Source: Oehlia diaphana
Taxonomy: Eukaryota; Glomeromycota; Glomeromycetes; Glomerales; Glomeraceae
Assembly: GCA_003833135.1 (NCBI GenBank)
Contig: QZLH01000710.1
Span: forward strand, 26,233 to 45,540
Direction: 5' to 3'
DNA length: 19,308 nt
Part shown: positions 18,851 to 19,308 of the stretch, piece by piece
Layout of the letters: each line of letters begins with the position of its first letter
How positions within the stretch are numbered: position 1 is the first letter of the stretch
Notes under the pieces: model-generated
The model's input: only the letters and a program-made list of their open reading frames with translations
Databases searched by the model: none
What the model was told of the DNA's origin: nothing
Program-made: the position numbers and the translations under genes

Positions 18851-19308
18851 TCAAAGAATTAAAAGATATATCCAGATAATCTAATGATAATTCAGATGAT
18901 CTGTTATAAATATTTTCCAATTCTCTCATCCATATCATTTATCATCTATATCTGTTTAAAAAATTCTATTCAGATAACTGTAAATTGTGTATATCCATTC
19001 ACAGATACAAATTGCAGATAAATGGATTAAATATTACAAGCTAGCTTATGAGCCAGATGAGCTATTATATAAAATAATATAGTGTAAAAATGTTGCAAAA
19101 ATATTTATTTAGTTAAAAAATAACGTTTTACAACATTTTTTTAATAATTAGTATAAAAATATTATACATATGTGCTGATTTTTGGAATTAGTTAAATTAA
19201 GATTTTTATAAAAATTTAATATTTTAGTAAGATTAACATTACACAAATCTAAATTAAATATGTGTTACATATTTATGTAACTCAAATTTAATAAAAAATA
19301 AAAAAAAA
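18851..19308. other. AT-rich terminal stretch
   Basis: No coding, RNA or repeat feature that I can support. Confidence 0.5.

Overview
The window is AT-rich eukaryotic DNA. It has short GT-AG introns (mostly 65-94 nt), TACTAAC-like branch sites and many decayed transposons. The transposase and recombinase relics, the intron style and the fungal-type NBR1 all suggest an arbuscular mycorrhizal fungus (Glomeromycotina, Rhizophagus-like). That assignment rests on recalled protein families, not on a search.

There is one convincing intact gene, at 6523-10284 (+). It has 12 exons and encodes a 912-aa NBR1-type selective autophagy receptor: PB1, three ZZ zinc fingers, the four-tryptophan (FW/NBR1) domain, a candidate Atg8-binding LIR and a C-terminal UBA. 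All exon phases join without an internal stop.

The left part, 1-5206, is a transposon graveyard. It holds the C-terminal end of a transposon ORF (14-645), a multi-exon tyrosine-recombinase pseudogene (1162-2268), a heavily decayed DDE transposase (2842-5034) broken by a GCGAAAC minisatellite, and a near-perfect ~195-bp hairpin element (5008-5206).

The right part, 10285-19308, has no recognisable protein gene. It contains a Tc1/mariner-type MITE with TA flanks (10928-11208). A ~3.1-kb inverted-repeat structure follows (arms 11364-12651 and 13205-14465), with a partial direct copy and a small repeat in the loop. Next comes a TTAGTA-rich degenerate minisatellite.

The most unusual object is a ~120-bp-period tandem array (about 15990-17165). 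On the minus strand each unit reads as a 39-47-nt micro-exon between a GTAAGG-type donor and a TTTTTGTAG-type acceptor. The branch-site motif TACTAAC sits inside a hairpin in most units. A shorter stretch of the same organisation runs on the plus strand at 17415-17810. A further dispersed family rich in TATCAGGTA/CCCGATATGT recurs at six places. Several copies share a terminal motif of the form CACTRGTCAAAATT with the inverted-repeat arms.
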